DNA from: Rathayibacter rathayi
GTDB lineage: Bacteria; Actinomycetota; Actinomycetes; Actinomycetales; Microbacteriaceae
Assembly: GCF_004011095.1 (NCBI RefSeq)
Contig: NZ_CP028129.1
Coordinates: forward strand, 2,356,001-2,420,000
Direction: 5' to 3'
Length of the DNA stretch: 64,000 nucleotides
Below the pieces are notes generated by a model, which was given only the letters and a program-made list of their open reading frames with translations, was not told where the DNA came from and searched no databases. Numbering within the stretch: position 1 is the first letter of the stretch; the number at the start of each line of letters is the position of its first letter. Of this stretch, positions 46,376-56,748 are shown in pieces. The position numbers and the translations under genes were made by a program.

Positions 46376-47746
46376 GTGATCACCGAGCCCCTCCCCCTGC
46401 GCTTCTGCGCGTTCGTCATGAACACCGCGTCCCACATCCAGCACGGGCTCTGGCGCCACCCCGACGCTAAGCAGCACGAATTCGACGACGTGCAGCTCTG
46501 GATCGACCTCGCCCGGACGCTGGAACGCGGCCGGTTCGACGCGATGTTCTTCGCGGACGTCGCCGGGCTCTACGGTCCGGCCGACGGCGACTGGGACATC
46601 AACGCCCGCGAGGGTCTACAGCTGCCCAGCAACGATCCATCGGTGCTGCTCTCGGCCCTGGCGGTGAGCACGGAGCACCTCGGCTTCGCCTTCACGAGTT
46701 CGGTGCTGCAAGCACATCCGTTCGACTTCGCCCGCAAGGTCTCGACGCTCGACCACCTCTCGAAGGGGCGGATCGGCTGGAATATCGTCACCAGCGCACT
46801 GGACGGCGCGGCCCGCAACTTCGGCTACGACCGCCTTGAGGAGCACGACGAACGCTACGCCTGGGCGCAGGAATACCTCGACGTGGTCTACAAACTGTGG
46901 GAGGGGTCCTGGGACGACGGCGCTCTGCTGCGCGACAAGAACGGGGCCTTCGCTGATCCGGCGCGCATCCACCGCATCGACCACGTCGGGAAGCGCTACC
47001 GCGTGCAGGGGCCGCACCTCTCTGCTCCGTCTCCGCAGCGCACGCCCGTACTCTTCCAGGCCGGGTCCTCCCCCGCGGGTCGACGATTCGCCGCACGCAA
47101 CGCCGAGGCGCAGTTCGTCTTCTCGGGGTCACCGGAGAAGACCCGCGAGCTGATCGAGGACACGCGCTCCCTGGCCGTGGCGGCCGGGCGCGAGCGGGGC
47201 GCTCCCTCCTTCTACCTGGGCCTCTCCTTTATCACGGGCGACACGGAGGAGGAGGCGCTGCGGGCCGAGCGCGAGATCGACGAGTACCTCTCCTCCGACG
47301 CGTTCCTGGTGCACTCGAACCTCGGCTTCAACCCTGCGACCGGCGAGAAACTCGACCCCGACCTGCCACTCTCGGCGATCGAGACCTACGCCGGGCAAAG
47401 CCACCTGCAATGGATCCGCGACGCCTCGCCGGACCGCGAGCCGACGGTGCGCGACCTGGCGCGACTCTCGGCGAAGCTCCGCGGCCGCGTGGTCGGCACT
47501 CCTGAGCAGATCGCCGAGCACCTGGCCGGCTGGCGCGACGCGGGGATCGAGGGGATCAACGTCGTGAACTGGATCCTGCCGGGCAGCTACGAGGAGTTCG
47601 TCGACCGGGTGATGCCGGTACTGCGCGATCGCGGCCTCGCCCAGACGGAGTACGCCGAAGGGACGCTGCGCCGCAAGCTGTTCGGCACGGACGAGCTGCC
47701 GGCGACGCATCCGGCGCGGGCGTACCGCGGGGCGTTCGCGGGCTGA
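46376..47746 (+). CDS. LLM-class flavin-dependent monooxygenase (NtaA/SnaA/DszA family)
   Basis: The product is 456 residues. It has the family features FDAMFFADVAG near residue 54, VSTLDHLSKGRIGWNIVTS near 123, and PVLFQAGSSPAGRRFAARNAEAQFVF. These FMNH2-dependent enzymes oxidise nitrilotriacetate, dibenzothiophene sulfone, pristinamycin or similar substrates. Which one is unknown, and no flavin reductase is adjacent. The start is GTG 46376, six bases after TAGCCT, so the mRNA is likely leaderless. Confidence 0.9.
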   Translation: MITEPLPLRFCAFVMNTASHIQHGLWRHPDAKQHEFDDVQLWIDLARTLERGRFDAMFFADVAGLYGPADGDWDINAREGLQLPSNDPSVLLSALAVSTEHLGFAFTSSVLQAHPFDFARKVSTLDHLSKGRIGWNIVTSALDGAARNFGYDRLEEHDERYAWAQEYLDVVYKLWEGSWDDGALLRDKNGAFADPARIHRIDHVGKRYRVQGPHLSAPSPQRTPVLFQAGSSPAGRRFAARNAEAQFVFSGSPEKTRELIEDTRSLAVAAGRERGAPSFYLGLSFITGDTEEEALRAEREIDEYLSSDAFLVHSNLGFNPATGEKLDPDLPLSAIETYAGQSHLQWIRDASPDREPTVRDLARLSAKLRGRVVGTPEQIAEHLAGWRDAGIEGINVVNWILPGSYEEFVDRVMPVLRDRGLAQTEYAEGTLRRKLFGTDELPATHPARAYRGAFAG

Positions 47747-47800
47747 TCTCTCCGCCATGAGGGGGACGCGAGAGCGGCTGTGGCTCCGTAACGTTGAAAG

Positions 47801-47983
47801 ATGATCCAGACCTGGGGCGTCCTGACCGCACTGTACGCGGTGGTCGTGACGGCGGCCGCGATACTGACGATCGTGCTGTTGACGTTGCTGTGCCGCCTGG
47901 TGCTCACCGCGCGCGAGCACCTGCAGACCTCGACCCGGCTGCGCGAGCTGCAGATCGAGCGGATGCTGCTCGATGACGAGTAG
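47801..47983 (+). CDS. Small membrane protein, 60 residues
   Basis: One helix (about residues 8-31, TALYAVVVTAAAILTIVLL) is followed by a charged tail ending MLLDDE. TAACGT lies exactly six bases before the ATG, giving a leaderless start that supports it as a real gene. The function is unknown. Palindrome family B begins eight bases after the stop. Confidence 0.6.
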   Translation: MIQTWGVLTALYAVVVTAAAILTIVLLTLLCRLVLTAREHLQTSTRLRELQIERMLLDDE

Positions 47984-47990
47984 CTGGCGA

Positions 47991-48058
47991 CACAACGTCA
48001 GCTGAGAGTGGGGCTCATCCACGATGGTGGATGACAAGGGCTCTCAGCCGACGTTGTG
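47991..48058. repeat. Intergenic palindrome, family B, copy 1
   Basis: The 18-base arms cacaacgtcagctgagag (47991-48008) and ctctcagccgacgttgtg (48041-48058) pair at 17 of 18 positions. Between them is a second stem, tcatccac/gtggatga. The 68-base element is repeated at 57356-57423 with about five of six bases identical. It lies between the small membrane gene and a transporter remnant. Confidence 0.88.
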
Positions 48059-48066
48059 CGGGACAG

Positions 48067-48283
48067 TCAGAGCAAACCGAGCGCGACGGCGACCGCCGCT
48101 CCGATCGTCCCGATCACGAACGTGGTCTCGAAGCCCTGCGGGCTCGGCAGCTGCACGCCGCCGACCGGAACCGTCAGCTGCGCGAGCACGCCAGCGGTCA
48201 CGGCCGAGGAGAGCGTGGTGCCGAGGGTGCGCATCAGCGAGTTGAGGCCGTTCGCAGCGGCGGTTGCGATCAGCCCCAGCGGG
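48067..48283 (-). pseudogene. C-terminal remnant of a DHA2-type MFS transporter
   Basis: One frame reads [20 protein letters not shown], then TTLSSAVTAGVLAQLTVPVG and two terminal membrane stretches, ending at 48067. This is the tail of a 14-helix drug-efflux permease, the kind often controlled by an adjacent MarR gene. Nothing else of the transporter remains; its first bases overlap the MarR gene end. A deletion of more than a kilobase is the simplest explanation. Confidence 0.72.
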
Positions 48284-48704
48284 ATTCGCTGGCCGAGCGG
48301 ATGATCTCGAGCAGCGCCTCGCGCAGGGGGCCGTGCTCGAGGGCGCCGGGGAACATGTCGACCTCGAGGCGGTGCGCCCGGCGCCACGCCTCACTGCCGG
48401 CGTCGGTGAGTGCGACGAGCTGCCGGCGGCGGTCGGAGGGATCCGTCGTGCGCGAGACGTGGCCCTCGCGCTCGAGCCGCTCGATCGTGCGCGACATGGT
48501 CTGCACCTCGACGTGCGCCGCGGCAGCGAGTTCCTTCTGCGCGACGGGACCGGCCTGCACCAGGTGCAGCACGATCAGGCCCGCGTGGGTGAGGCCGATC
48601 TCGGCGAGGACGCCGTGCCAAGCGTGTTCGACCATCCGGGAGGCGGTGGAGAGCAACCGGCCGGTGGGCCAGTCCTCCATTCCGGAGGCGTCGTCCGCGC
48701 GCAT
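48270..48704 (-). CDS. MarR family regulator with a deletion-altered C-terminus
   Basis: The product is 144 residues. It has the winged helix of MarR proteins: [50 protein letters not shown] in outline (residues about 57-105). The last few residues (SASESRWG) are read from sequence that also encodes the transporter remnant in another frame, so the natural end has probably been lost. It is divergent from the formaldehyde-detoxification pair, with 114 bases between. Confidence 0.85.
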   Translation of the reverse strand: MRADDASGMEDWPTGRLLSTASRMVEHAWHGVLAEIGLTHAGLIVLHLVQAGPVAQKELAAAAHVEVQTMSRTIERLEREGHVSRTTDPSDRRRQLVALTDAGSEAWRRAHRLEVDMFPGALEHGPLREALLEIIRSASESRWG

Positions 48705-48818
48705 CTGATCAGGGTAGACCCGAGCCCGGAACACGAGAGCACCGTCCACCCCGCGCATCTGGATCGGGCGGTCGTTACTGTGGATCGGACCTGCACGCCC
48801 CCTGTCGAAGGAGCCCCC

Positions 48819-49913
48819 ATGCCCACCACTGTGCGCGGCGTCATCGCCCGGTCGAAGGGCGCTCCCGTGGAGTTCGTCGACATCGTCGTCCCCGATCCGG
48901 GCCCGGGCGAGGCGGTGGTCGACATCGAGACCTGCGGGGTCTGCCACACCGACTTCCACTACCGGGAGGGCGGGATCAGCGACGACTTCCCGTTCCTGCT
49001 CGGGCACGAGGCGGCCGGACGGGTCAGCGCGATTGGCGAGGGAGTCAGCCACGTCGCGGTCGGCGACGTCGTGGTCCTCAACTGGCGCGCGGTCTGCGGC
49101 GAGTGCCGGGCCTGCACCCGCGGCGAACCCTGGTACTGCTTCGACACCCACAACGCGACCCAGCGGATGACCCTCGAGGACGGCACCGAGCTCACCCCCG
49201 CGCTCGGGATCGGCGCCTTCGCCGAGAAGACTCTGGTGCACGCCAAGCAGTGCACGAAGGTCGACCCGGAGGCGGACCCCGCCGCGGTGGGCCTGCTCGG
49301 CTGCGGTGTCATGGCGGGCCTGGGCGCCGCGATGAACACGGGGAACGTCGGGCGCGGCGACTCCGTCGCGGTCATCGGCTGCGGAGGGGTCGGCATCGCG
49401 GCCGTCGTCGGTGCAGCCCTCGCGGGCGCCGGCACGGTCATCGCGATCGACCGCGACCCGAAGAAGCTGGACGCTGCCCAGAGGCTCGGCGCCACCGACG
49501 TGATCGACTCGAGCGGCCTCGACGAGGCGGGCGTCGTCTCGGCGGTGCAGGCTCTCACGAACGGGTGTGGAGCGGATGTCGTGATCGACGCCGTGGGCCG
49601 CCCCGAGACCTGGCGCCAGGCGTTCTATGCCCGCGACCTCGCCGGGACCGTGGTGCTCGTCGGGGTGCCGACCCCGGAGATGATGCTCGAGATCCCCCTC
49701 CTCGACGTCTTCAGCCGCGGCGGCTCGCTGAAGTCGAGCTGGTACGGCGACTGCCTGCCCGAGCGCGACTTCCCGATGCTGACCGGCCTCTACCTTCAGG
49801 GTCGCCTGCCGCTGGACGAGTTCGTGAGCGAACGGATCGGGATCGAGGACATCGAGCAGGCCTTCACCACGATGGCCAGCGGCGACGTGCTGCGCTCGGT
49901 GGTGGTGCTCTGA
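48819..49913 (+). CDS. mscR: S-(hydroxymethyl)mycothiol dehydrogenase
   Basis: The product is 364 residues of a zinc-dependent medium-chain alcohol dehydrogenase. It has the catalytic zinc ligands in [10 protein letters not shown] and GHEAAGRV, structural zinc cysteines in [15 protein letters not shown], and the NAD motif GCGGVGIAA. The [20 protein letters not shown] stretch is typical of mycothiol-dependent formaldehyde dehydrogenases (MscR/AdhE2). It oxidises the formaldehyde-mycothiol adduct. The stop overlaps the ATG of the next gene as TGATG, so translation is coupled. Confidence 0.92.
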   Translation: MPTTVRGVIARSKGAPVEFVDIVVPDPGPGEAVVDIETCGVCHTDFHYREGGISDDFPFLLGHEAAGRVSAIGEGVSHVAVGDVVVLNWRAVCGECRACTRGEPWYCFDTHNATQRMTLEDGTELTPALGIGAFAEKTLVHAKQCTKVDPEADPAAVGLLGCGVMAGLGAAMNTGNVGRGDSVAVIGCGGVGIAAVVGAALAGAGTVIAIDRDPKKLDAAQRLGATDVIDSSGLDEAGVVSAVQALTNGCGADVVIDAVGRPETWRQAFYARDLAGTVVLVGVPTPEMMLEIPLLDVFSRGGSLKSSWYGDCLPERDFPMLTGLYLQGRLPLDEFVSERIGIEDIEQAFTTMASGDVLRSVVVL

Positions 49914-50542
49914 TGGCGGCGCGGATCGACCGGCTGGTCACCAGCGGCACCTTCAGCCTCGACGGCGGCACCTGGGACGTCGACAACAACGTGTGGATCG
50001 TCGGCGACGACTCCGAGTGCGTGGTCATCGACGCGGCGCATGACGCGGAGGCCATCGTCGCGGCCGTCGGCGAGCGCCGCCTCCTCGCCGTGCTGCTGAC
50101 CCACGGGCATGACGACCACGTCAACGCGGTCGAGGGCGTGCGGGCCTCGACCGGTGCCCCGGTGCTCCTGCACGAGGGTGACCGGATGCTCTGGGACGCC
50201 GTGCACCCCGACACCGCGCCGAGCGGCGGCCTGGTCGACGGGCAGGTGCTGACGGTCGCCGGCGTCGAGCTCGAGGTGCGGCACACCCCGGGCCACACGC
50301 CCGGCGCCGTCTGCTTCGTCGCCGAGGCGCTGGGCACGGTCTTCACGGGCGACACGCTCTTCCAGGGTGGACCGGGAGCCACCGGCCGCTCCTCCAGCGA
50401 CTTCCCGACGATCATCGAGTCGATCACCGAGCGCCTGCTGACGCTGCCCGCCGAGACCGTCGTGCGGACCGGCCACGGCGAGTCGACGACGATCGGAGCG
50501 GAGGCGCCGCACCGCGAGGGGTGGATCGCGCGCGGGCACTGA
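49913..50542 (+). CDS. MBL-fold hydrolase, likely S-formylmycothiol or glyoxalase II-like
   Basis: The product is 209 residues. The metallo-beta-lactamase motif THGHDDHVNAV gives the zinc ligands; HTPGHTPGAVCF, GDTLFQGG and GHGEST complete the set. It directly follows mscR with overlapping stop and start codons. In this context it most likely hydrolyses the mycothiol thioester made by MscR and releases formate; related family members are glyoxalase II-like. The exact substrate is inferred from the operon. Confidence 0.88.
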   Translation: MAARIDRLVTSGTFSLDGGTWDVDNNVWIVGDDSECVVIDAAHDAEAIVAAVGERRLLAVLLTHGHDDHVNAVEGVRASTGAPVLLHEGDRMLWDAVHPDTAPSGGLVDGQVLTVAGVELEVRHTPGHTPGAVCFVAEALGTVFTGDTLFQGGPGATGRSSSDFPTIIESITERLLTLPAETVVRTGHGESTTIGAEAPHREGWIARGH

Positions 50543-50578
50543 CTGACGCCCGGCGGATGTCGCGGCGGCCGACGGCGC

Positions 50579-51991
50579 TCACCGGTGCTGGTCGGATGTG
50601 CTCTCCTCGGGAGCGTCAGCGACGTCCCCGCCCGCGGGCGCCCCGGCCGCCGATGCCTCCCGCAGGTACTGCGCCGACATCACGCGGTACGACCGGGTGA
50701 ACATCGCCGCCCCGGCCGCCACGATCATGATCACTCCCCCGACGAGGAACACCAGCGCGATCCCCCGGCCAACGCCGTCACCGAGCAGCCCACCGAACGC
50801 CGATCGTCCGGCGGGCGACTGCATGTAGGGGATGAGCGCGAATTCGGCGATCGGCGCGATGAGGAACGCGGTCACCGGGGCCGCGGCCGATTCGAACGCC
50901 GCGGCGAAGCCGAAGACGCGCCCCTGGGTCTCGAACGGTACGACCTTCTGGATCACCGTCTGCTCGGCGGCCTCGACGGCGGGGATCAGCGTCATGTAGA
51001 TCCAGATGCCGCCCGCATAGAGCCACCACCAGTCGCGGAGCGTGAAGACCGCACCGATCAGGCCCATCGCCATGACGAGCAGCAGCATCGTGCGAATCGG
51101 GTTCCGCCCGAGCCCGAACTTCGCGACCAGCAGTCCGCCGATGACGAATCCGGTCGCGGTCACGCCGAGCACGACTCCCCACAGCTCGACCGGGAACAGC
51201 TCGAGCCCGTACGGGTCCATCAGCGCCAGGTAGACGCCGCCGATCAGGTTGTTGAACGTCGAGAAGACGATCAGCGCGAACAGGCCGGTCGCCGCGCGCA
51301 CCGCGGTGATGCTGCCGCGCAGGTCGATCAGGGGCGCCTTCGCGCCGGTCGAGGCGGGCTTCTCCTCCGGGATGCGCAGGAACACCAGGTGCACGAGGGC
51401 GGCGGCGGACACGCCGATCGCGATCGCCATCGTCCAGCCCATCCCGAGCAGGCCGATGGACAGACCGCTGAAGACGCTCGTGACCACGAACGCGAGGCCC
51501 TGGACGGTGCCGACCAGGCCGTTCGCGCGGGCGTGCCGCTCGACCGGGACCAGCAGCGTCACGGTCGTGGAGAGGGCGATGTTGCGCATGTTCTCGATGA
51601 CGGCGCCGAAGAGGATCGTGCCCGAGAACAGCCAGAACCAGGGGCCGCCGAAGTCGAGCAGCGCGGCCTCGGGGAGGGCGAGATACAAGCCACCGGCGAC
51701 GCCGAACGAGACCAGCGTGACCGCGCCGGCGAACAGCATCACCCGGTACTTGCGGTGCCGGTCCACGATCGTGCCGAAGGCCATCGCGAAGATCGCGACG
51801 AGCAGCATGTAGGCGCCGCCGATCACACCCGTCGCGAGCACGGACCGCGTCTCGAGGTACACCCAGAAGGTGAGGGCGAACCAGAGGAAGCTCGTCGTCA
51901 CGTTCGCGACGGCGGTGTTGAGGAGGATCTGGTGGAAGGAGCGCAGGTCCGCCGCGTTCCCGGGTGCGGGTGCGGGTGCGGGTGCGGACAT
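50579..51991 (-). CDS. MFS transporter
   Basis: The product is 470 residues with about 12 membrane helices. Visible parts are VYLETRSVLATGVIGGAYML, the loop 2-3 motif GTIVDRHRKYRVMLFAG, and IPEEKPASTGAKAP in the central loop. The start ATG at 51991 (after gaggaa on the minus strand) is followed by four Ala-Pro pairs encoded by a six-base repeat. It resembles putative multidrug exporters of the MFS. It has a variable acidic C-terminus. It converges with the MBL gene. Confidence 0.87.
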   Translation of the reverse strand: MSAPAPAPAPGNAADLRSFHQILLNTAVANVTTSFLWFALTFWVYLETRSVLATGVIGGAYMLLVAIFAMAFGTIVDRHRKYRVMLFAGAVTLVSFGVAGGLYLALPEAALLDFGGPWFWLFSGTILFGAVIENMRNIALSTTVTLLVPVERHARANGLVGTVQGLAFVVTSVFSGLSIGLLGMGWTMAIAIGVSAAALVHLVFLRIPEEKPASTGAKAPLIDLRGSITAVRAATGLFALIVFSTFNNLIGGVYLALMDPYGLELFPVELWGVVLGVTATGFVIGGLLVAKFGLGRNPIRTMLLLVMAMGLIGAVFTLRDWWWLYAGGIWIYMTLIPAVEAAEQTVIQKVVPFETQGRVFGFAAAFESAAAPVTAFLIAPIAEFALIPYMQSPAGRSAFGGLLGDGVGRGIALVFLVGGVIMIVAAGAAMFTRSYRVMSAQYLREASAAGAPAGGDVADAPEESTSDQHR

Positions 51992-52210
51992 CCTCTTCCC
52001 TCCGCTCGGCAACGGCGCCGTCGGCGTCTCAGCAGGACGCGAGCGCCGTCGGAGCCACTGTAGGACCGCGGCGTCGGCGAGTCGAGAGCAGGCGGCGCCG
52101 GCCGACAGCGTCACCCGTCTCCTGTCGCGCGTTCTCATCGACGACCTTCAGGAGGAACCATGTCCCCGTCACGACCCGCTTCCACGGCGACTCCGCCCGC
52201 GATCCCGACG

Positions 52211-52250
52211 CCGGCGTTCCTCCAGACGAACCGGCGTTCCTCCAGACGAA
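52211..52250. repeat. Exact 20-bp tandem duplication
   Basis: The 20 bases starting ccggcgttcctccagacgaa are repeated back to back at 52211 and 52231. The duplication is out of frame and disrupts the reading frame that starts at the ATG at 52160, which has a good ribosome site (aggagga). It lies in a region where no intact gene is visible. Confidence 0.9.
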
Positions 52251-52394
52251 GCAGACCGATGCAGATCACCTGCCGACCGTGGTCCCCGACGCCGACCTCG
52301 ACCGAGACAGCAGCCGGTACCTCGGAGACGATGCCGGCGGCCGCGACGCCCTCCGGCTCGCAGGAACGCGCGTGCCGTGCGATGCGCTCACCTG

Positions 52395-52575
52395 TGTCGA
52401 GACGGCCTTCCCGTCGATCGTCGCGGAGGCGGCGACGACCGTCTTCGTGCCGGAGGCGCTCGCCATCGTGACCGACACCGTCTCGTCCGACTGGTTCGTC
52501 GCCTGCACGGTGACGTCGGCCTCGGTCTTCAGGGTGAGTCCGGCGGTGACGCTCCAGGAGGCGGACCAGCGCGGT
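52395..52575 (-). pseudogene. Possible beta-sandwich remnant of a secreted glycosidase
   Basis: On the minus strand one frame reads like an immunoglobulin-like or carbohydrate-associated domain: WSVTAGLTLKTEADVTVQATNQ, SVTMASASGTKTVVAASATID. There is no start, no signal peptide and no downstream domain. Flanking frames do not continue it. I regard it as a piece of a decayed gene, with a link to sugar utilisation suggested only by the adjacent LacI remnant. Confidence is low. Confidence 0.35.
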
Positions 52576-52583
52576 CTTCGCCG

Positions 52584-53877
<1,294 letters not shown>

Positions 53878-53882
53878 CCCCG

Positions 53883-53947
53883 CCCGCGAGATGCCACTTA
53901 TGTGAGCCTCGACCGGCGTGTCGCGCGCGTAAGTGGCATCTCGCGGG
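53883..53947. repeat. Intergenic palindrome, family A, copy 2
   Basis: Perfect 18-base arms cccgcgagatgccactta (53883-53900) and taagtggcatctcgcggg (53930-53947) flank a 29-base loop containing ggcgtgtcgcgcgc, as in copy 1 at 38329-38391. It lies between two convergent stops (mdh and the acyl-CoA dehydrogenase) and could terminate both. Confidence 0.9.
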
Positions 53948-53953
53948 GAGGGG

Positions 53954-56098
53954 TTAGCGGCGCTTCTCGGGGGTGGGGAGGGTGCCGGCGGCGCGGGCGG
54001 CCTCGTACCAGGCGTGCGCCTCCTCGTGGCGCGCGGCCTCGGCGCCGGTCGCGATGGCTGCACGCACATGCTCGGGTCCGTAGCCGAATGCGGCGACCAG
54101 GTCGGCAGAATGCGGGCGGATGCGCGCCAGCAGGCGGTCGATGTAGGACGTCACCGCGAGCGCCCGCTGCGAGGACAGGCGGCCGTGGATCAGGTACCAC
54201 TCGAGGTGATTCTCGATCAGGCCGAGCCCGAACAGGTCGCGAAGCCAGGTGAGGACGGTGCGGGTGCCTGCGTCCTCAATGCCGGCGAGTGCCTCCGTGA
54301 ACGCCTCCCACTGCAACAGCTCGGCATGCGCGCGGGCCGCCTCGATCAGCTCGCTCTGGTGTGCGTTGAACAGACGCGCGGCCTCATCCGCGGGCAGCTT
54401 CGATGCGGGACGCAGCCGCGTGGCGATCCCCGCGACCATGCGCTCAACCCGCCCGGTGAGCAGCTCGCGCTGATCCTCCCGCAGCTGGCCGACCGAGCGG
54501 GCCGTCGATCCGCGGTCGGAGACGACCTGGGCCAGGCGCCGCAGACCGGAGTTGTCGACCGTGGCCTCCGCGACCTGCGAGGCGGCGTAGCGCGCCAGCT
54601 CCGTCGGCTGCGCATCCTTAAAGCGGCGACCAACATCGGTGAGCAGCCGCTTGGCGACGAGCTGGAGCAGCACAGTGTTGTCGCCCTCGAAGGTCGCGTA
54701 GACGTCGAGGTCGGCGCGGAGCTGGGTGAGCCGGTTCTCGGCGAGGAAGCCGGCGCCGCCGCAGGCCTCGCGCGCCTCCTGCAGCGTGTCGAGAGCGTGC
54801 CAGGTCGAGAGCGCCTTGAGGCCGGCGGCCAGGGTCTCGAGGTCCTGGCGCGACTGCTCGGTGTCGTGTGCACCCGAAAAGACCTCGTCGAACGCCCGCA
54901 GCAGCTTCTCGTGCGCGAATCCGGCGGCGTAGGTAGTGGCCAGGCGCGGCAGGAGTCGGCGCTGGTGGCGCTGGTAGTCGAGCAGCACCTCCTCCCGCTC
55001 TCCCCCGCCGGTGAACTGGCGGCGCTGGTCGCCGTACGTGACGGCGACGGTGAGCGCGATCTTCGCGGCGGCGACCGAGGCTCCGTCGAGCGAGACGCGG
55101 CCCTGCACGAGTGTGCCGAGCATGGTGAAGAAGCGGCGGCCAGGGCTCGCGATCGGCGAGGAGTAGGTGCCGTCGGCGGCGACGTCGCCGTAACGGTTGA
55201 GCAGGTTCTCGCGCGGGACGCGGACGCCGTCGAAGTGCAGGCGGCCGTTGTCGATCCCGTTCAGCCCGCCCTTCAGCCCGTCGTCCTCGCCGCCGACTCC
55301 GGGCAGGAAAGCGCCCTGCGCGTCGCGGATAGGGACGAAGAAGGCGTGGACGCCGTGGCTCACGCCGCGCGTAACCAGCTGTGCGAAGACGACCGCCGCG
55401 CGTCCGTCGACCGCCGCGTTGCCGAGGTAGTCCTTCCAGGCCGCGCGGAACGGGGTCCGCAGCACGAACTCGCCGCCCTCGTAGGTGGCGGTCGTGGCGA
55501 TCGAGGCGACGTCGGAGCCGTGCCCCGTCTCGGTCATCGCGAAGGCGCCGGGGATCTCGAGGCTCATGATGCCCGGTAGCCACTTCTCGTGGTGCTGGCG
55601 AGTGCCCAGGTGCAGCACCGCGGCGCCGAACAGGCCCCACTGCACGCCGGACTTGATCTGGAGCGAGGGATCGGCGGTGACGAGTTCCTCGAAGCCGGCG
55701 ATGTTGCCGCCGTGGTTCGCCTCGCCGCCGAGATCGACCGGGAAGGCGCGGTGCACGCCGCCCTCGGCCGCGAGGACCCGCATCTGCTCCGAGACGCGCA
55801 GGCGGTGCTCTGTCATCGGGAGACCGTCGGTACGGTGCAGCTCGGGGCGAGCCGTGAGGGCCCGGCTGGCGAGGCGCTGCTCGCGCCAGGCGCCGAGCAG
55901 GATCTCGCCGAGAGCGGCAACATCGACGGCGGGGACTCCGTCCTCGTCGAGGCGGGCGTCGACCTCGGAGCCCAAGGAGTCGACCGGCGGCGGCGGCGCG
56001 ATCGTGCCGGAGCGGGATCGCCGGGGCCGCGTGTGCCCTGTCGCCGCCCGATCGGCGGCGTCGGCGGCGGAGCGGGGGTGGGGGGCGGTGCTGACCAT
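53954..56098 (-). CDS. Acyl-CoA dehydrogenase/oxidase family protein
   Basis: The product is 714 residues, longer than ordinary acyl-CoA dehydrogenases (about 390) and close to acyl-CoA oxidases. The core has GAFAMTETGHGSDVASIATTATYEG, YEGGEFVLRTPFRAAWKDYLGNAA and the FAD-binding EACGGAGFLAENRL. The C-terminal 200 residues are an ACOX-like helical domain. It takes part in fatty-acid beta-oxidation; whether the electron acceptor is oxygen or a flavoprotein is unclear. The ATG at 56098 is chosen for the conserved distance to the core, with gggac upstream. Confidence 0.88.
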   Translation of the reverse strand: MVSTAPHPRSAADAADRAATGHTRPRRSRSGTIAPPPPVDSLGSEVDARLDEDGVPAVDVAALGEILLGAWREQRLASRALTARPELHRTDGLPMTEHRLRVSEQMRVLAAEGGVHRAFPVDLGGEANHGGNIAGFEELVTADPSLQIKSGVQWGLFGAAVLHLGTRQHHEKWLPGIMSLEIPGAFAMTETGHGSDVASIATTATYEGGEFVLRTPFRAAWKDYLGNAAVDGRAAVVFAQLVTRGVSHGVHAFFVPIRDAQGAFLPGVGGEDDGLKGGLNGIDNGRLHFDGVRVPRENLLNRYGDVAADGTYSSPIASPGRRFFTMLGTLVQGRVSLDGASVAAAKIALTVAVTYGDQRRQFTGGGEREEVLLDYQRHQRRLLPRLATTYAAGFAHEKLLRAFDEVFSGAHDTEQSRQDLETLAAGLKALSTWHALDTLQEAREACGGAGFLAENRLTQLRADLDVYATFEGDNTVLLQLVAKRLLTDVGRRFKDAQPTELARYAASQVAEATVDNSGLRRLAQVVSDRGSTARSVGQLREDQRELLTGRVERMVAGIATRLRPASKLPADEAARLFNAHQSELIEAARAHAELLQWEAFTEALAGIEDAGTRTVLTWLRDLFGLGLIENHLEWYLIHGRLSSQRALAVTSYIDRLLARIRPHSADLVAAFGYGPEHVRAAIATGAEAARHEEAHAWYEAARAAGTLPTPEKRR

Positions 56099-56353
56099 GT
56101 TCGTCGTGTCCCTTCGACCGTCTTCGGATCTGGCCGCTCTCGGAGCATCGGGCGCCGACGGGCGCGGCAGCGGAGGCGGTCCTCGCACGGTAGGTCGCAC
56201 GGCGGCGCGGCGGAAACGTTCCGTCGCCGGGACACAAACGGGGCCGGGCGCAGGCGCAGGCGCGTTGTCGGAACCGGCCAGGCGACGAGAGGGCAGCACC
56301 GACAGGAGGCGCCACGGTGATCGACCCGCCCGCGCCCGCTCTACCCTCAGCGC

Positions 56354-56734
56354 ATGAGCCGACCGAGCCCATCAATCGCGCCGCGCCGGGCGACGACATG
56401 GATACGACCGCCGCGACCCTACGATTTCGCAGCAACTGTCATCCTCAACGCCCTCGCGTCCTACGCGACAGCCGTCCTCGTCGTGCTCGCCCTGTTCAGC
56501 TCCGCCTCCCGCTCCGCGCCCGGAGGTTCGTCGGGCGCAGCGATCATGCACGGTGTCTGCGTCATCGCGGTCGTCGGGACGTGGGGGTCGTACGCTGCGG
56601 CGTCCGTCATCGCGGTCGGGTTCCTCGCGCGACGCAGGACCGCGTGGTGGCTGCCCGTCGCCGACATCGCGGCCCCGGCTCCGGAACCGACTCCGACAGC
56701 GCCCCTCGGTCCAGCTGCACGGACTTCTGGCTGA
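56354..56734 (+). CDS. Hypothetical membrane protein, first of an RTAWW tandem family
   Basis: The product is 126 residues with two or three hydrophobic segments (ILNALASYATAVLVVLALF and VCVIAVVGTWGSYAAASVIAVGFLA) followed by RRRTAWWLPV. TACCCT lies exactly six bases before the ATG, which supports it as a real leaderless gene. The C-terminus is Pro/Thr-rich. Two more units with the same plan follow. The function is unknown. Confidence 0.55.
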   Translation: MSRPSPSIAPRRATTWIRPPRPYDFAATVILNALASYATAVLVVLALFSSASRSAPGGSSGAAIMHGVCVIAVVGTWGSYAAASVIAVGFLARRRTAWWLPVADIAAPAPEPTPTAPLGPAARTSG

Positions 56735-56748
56735 CCCGCGGGCTCCTG

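Noticed and set aside
51961..51988. Six-base repeat (gggtgc, four units) at the start of the MFS gene as a phase-variation switch
   Set aside because: Changes in six-base units keep the reading frame, so they would only alter the number of Ala-Pro pairs, not switch the gene off.
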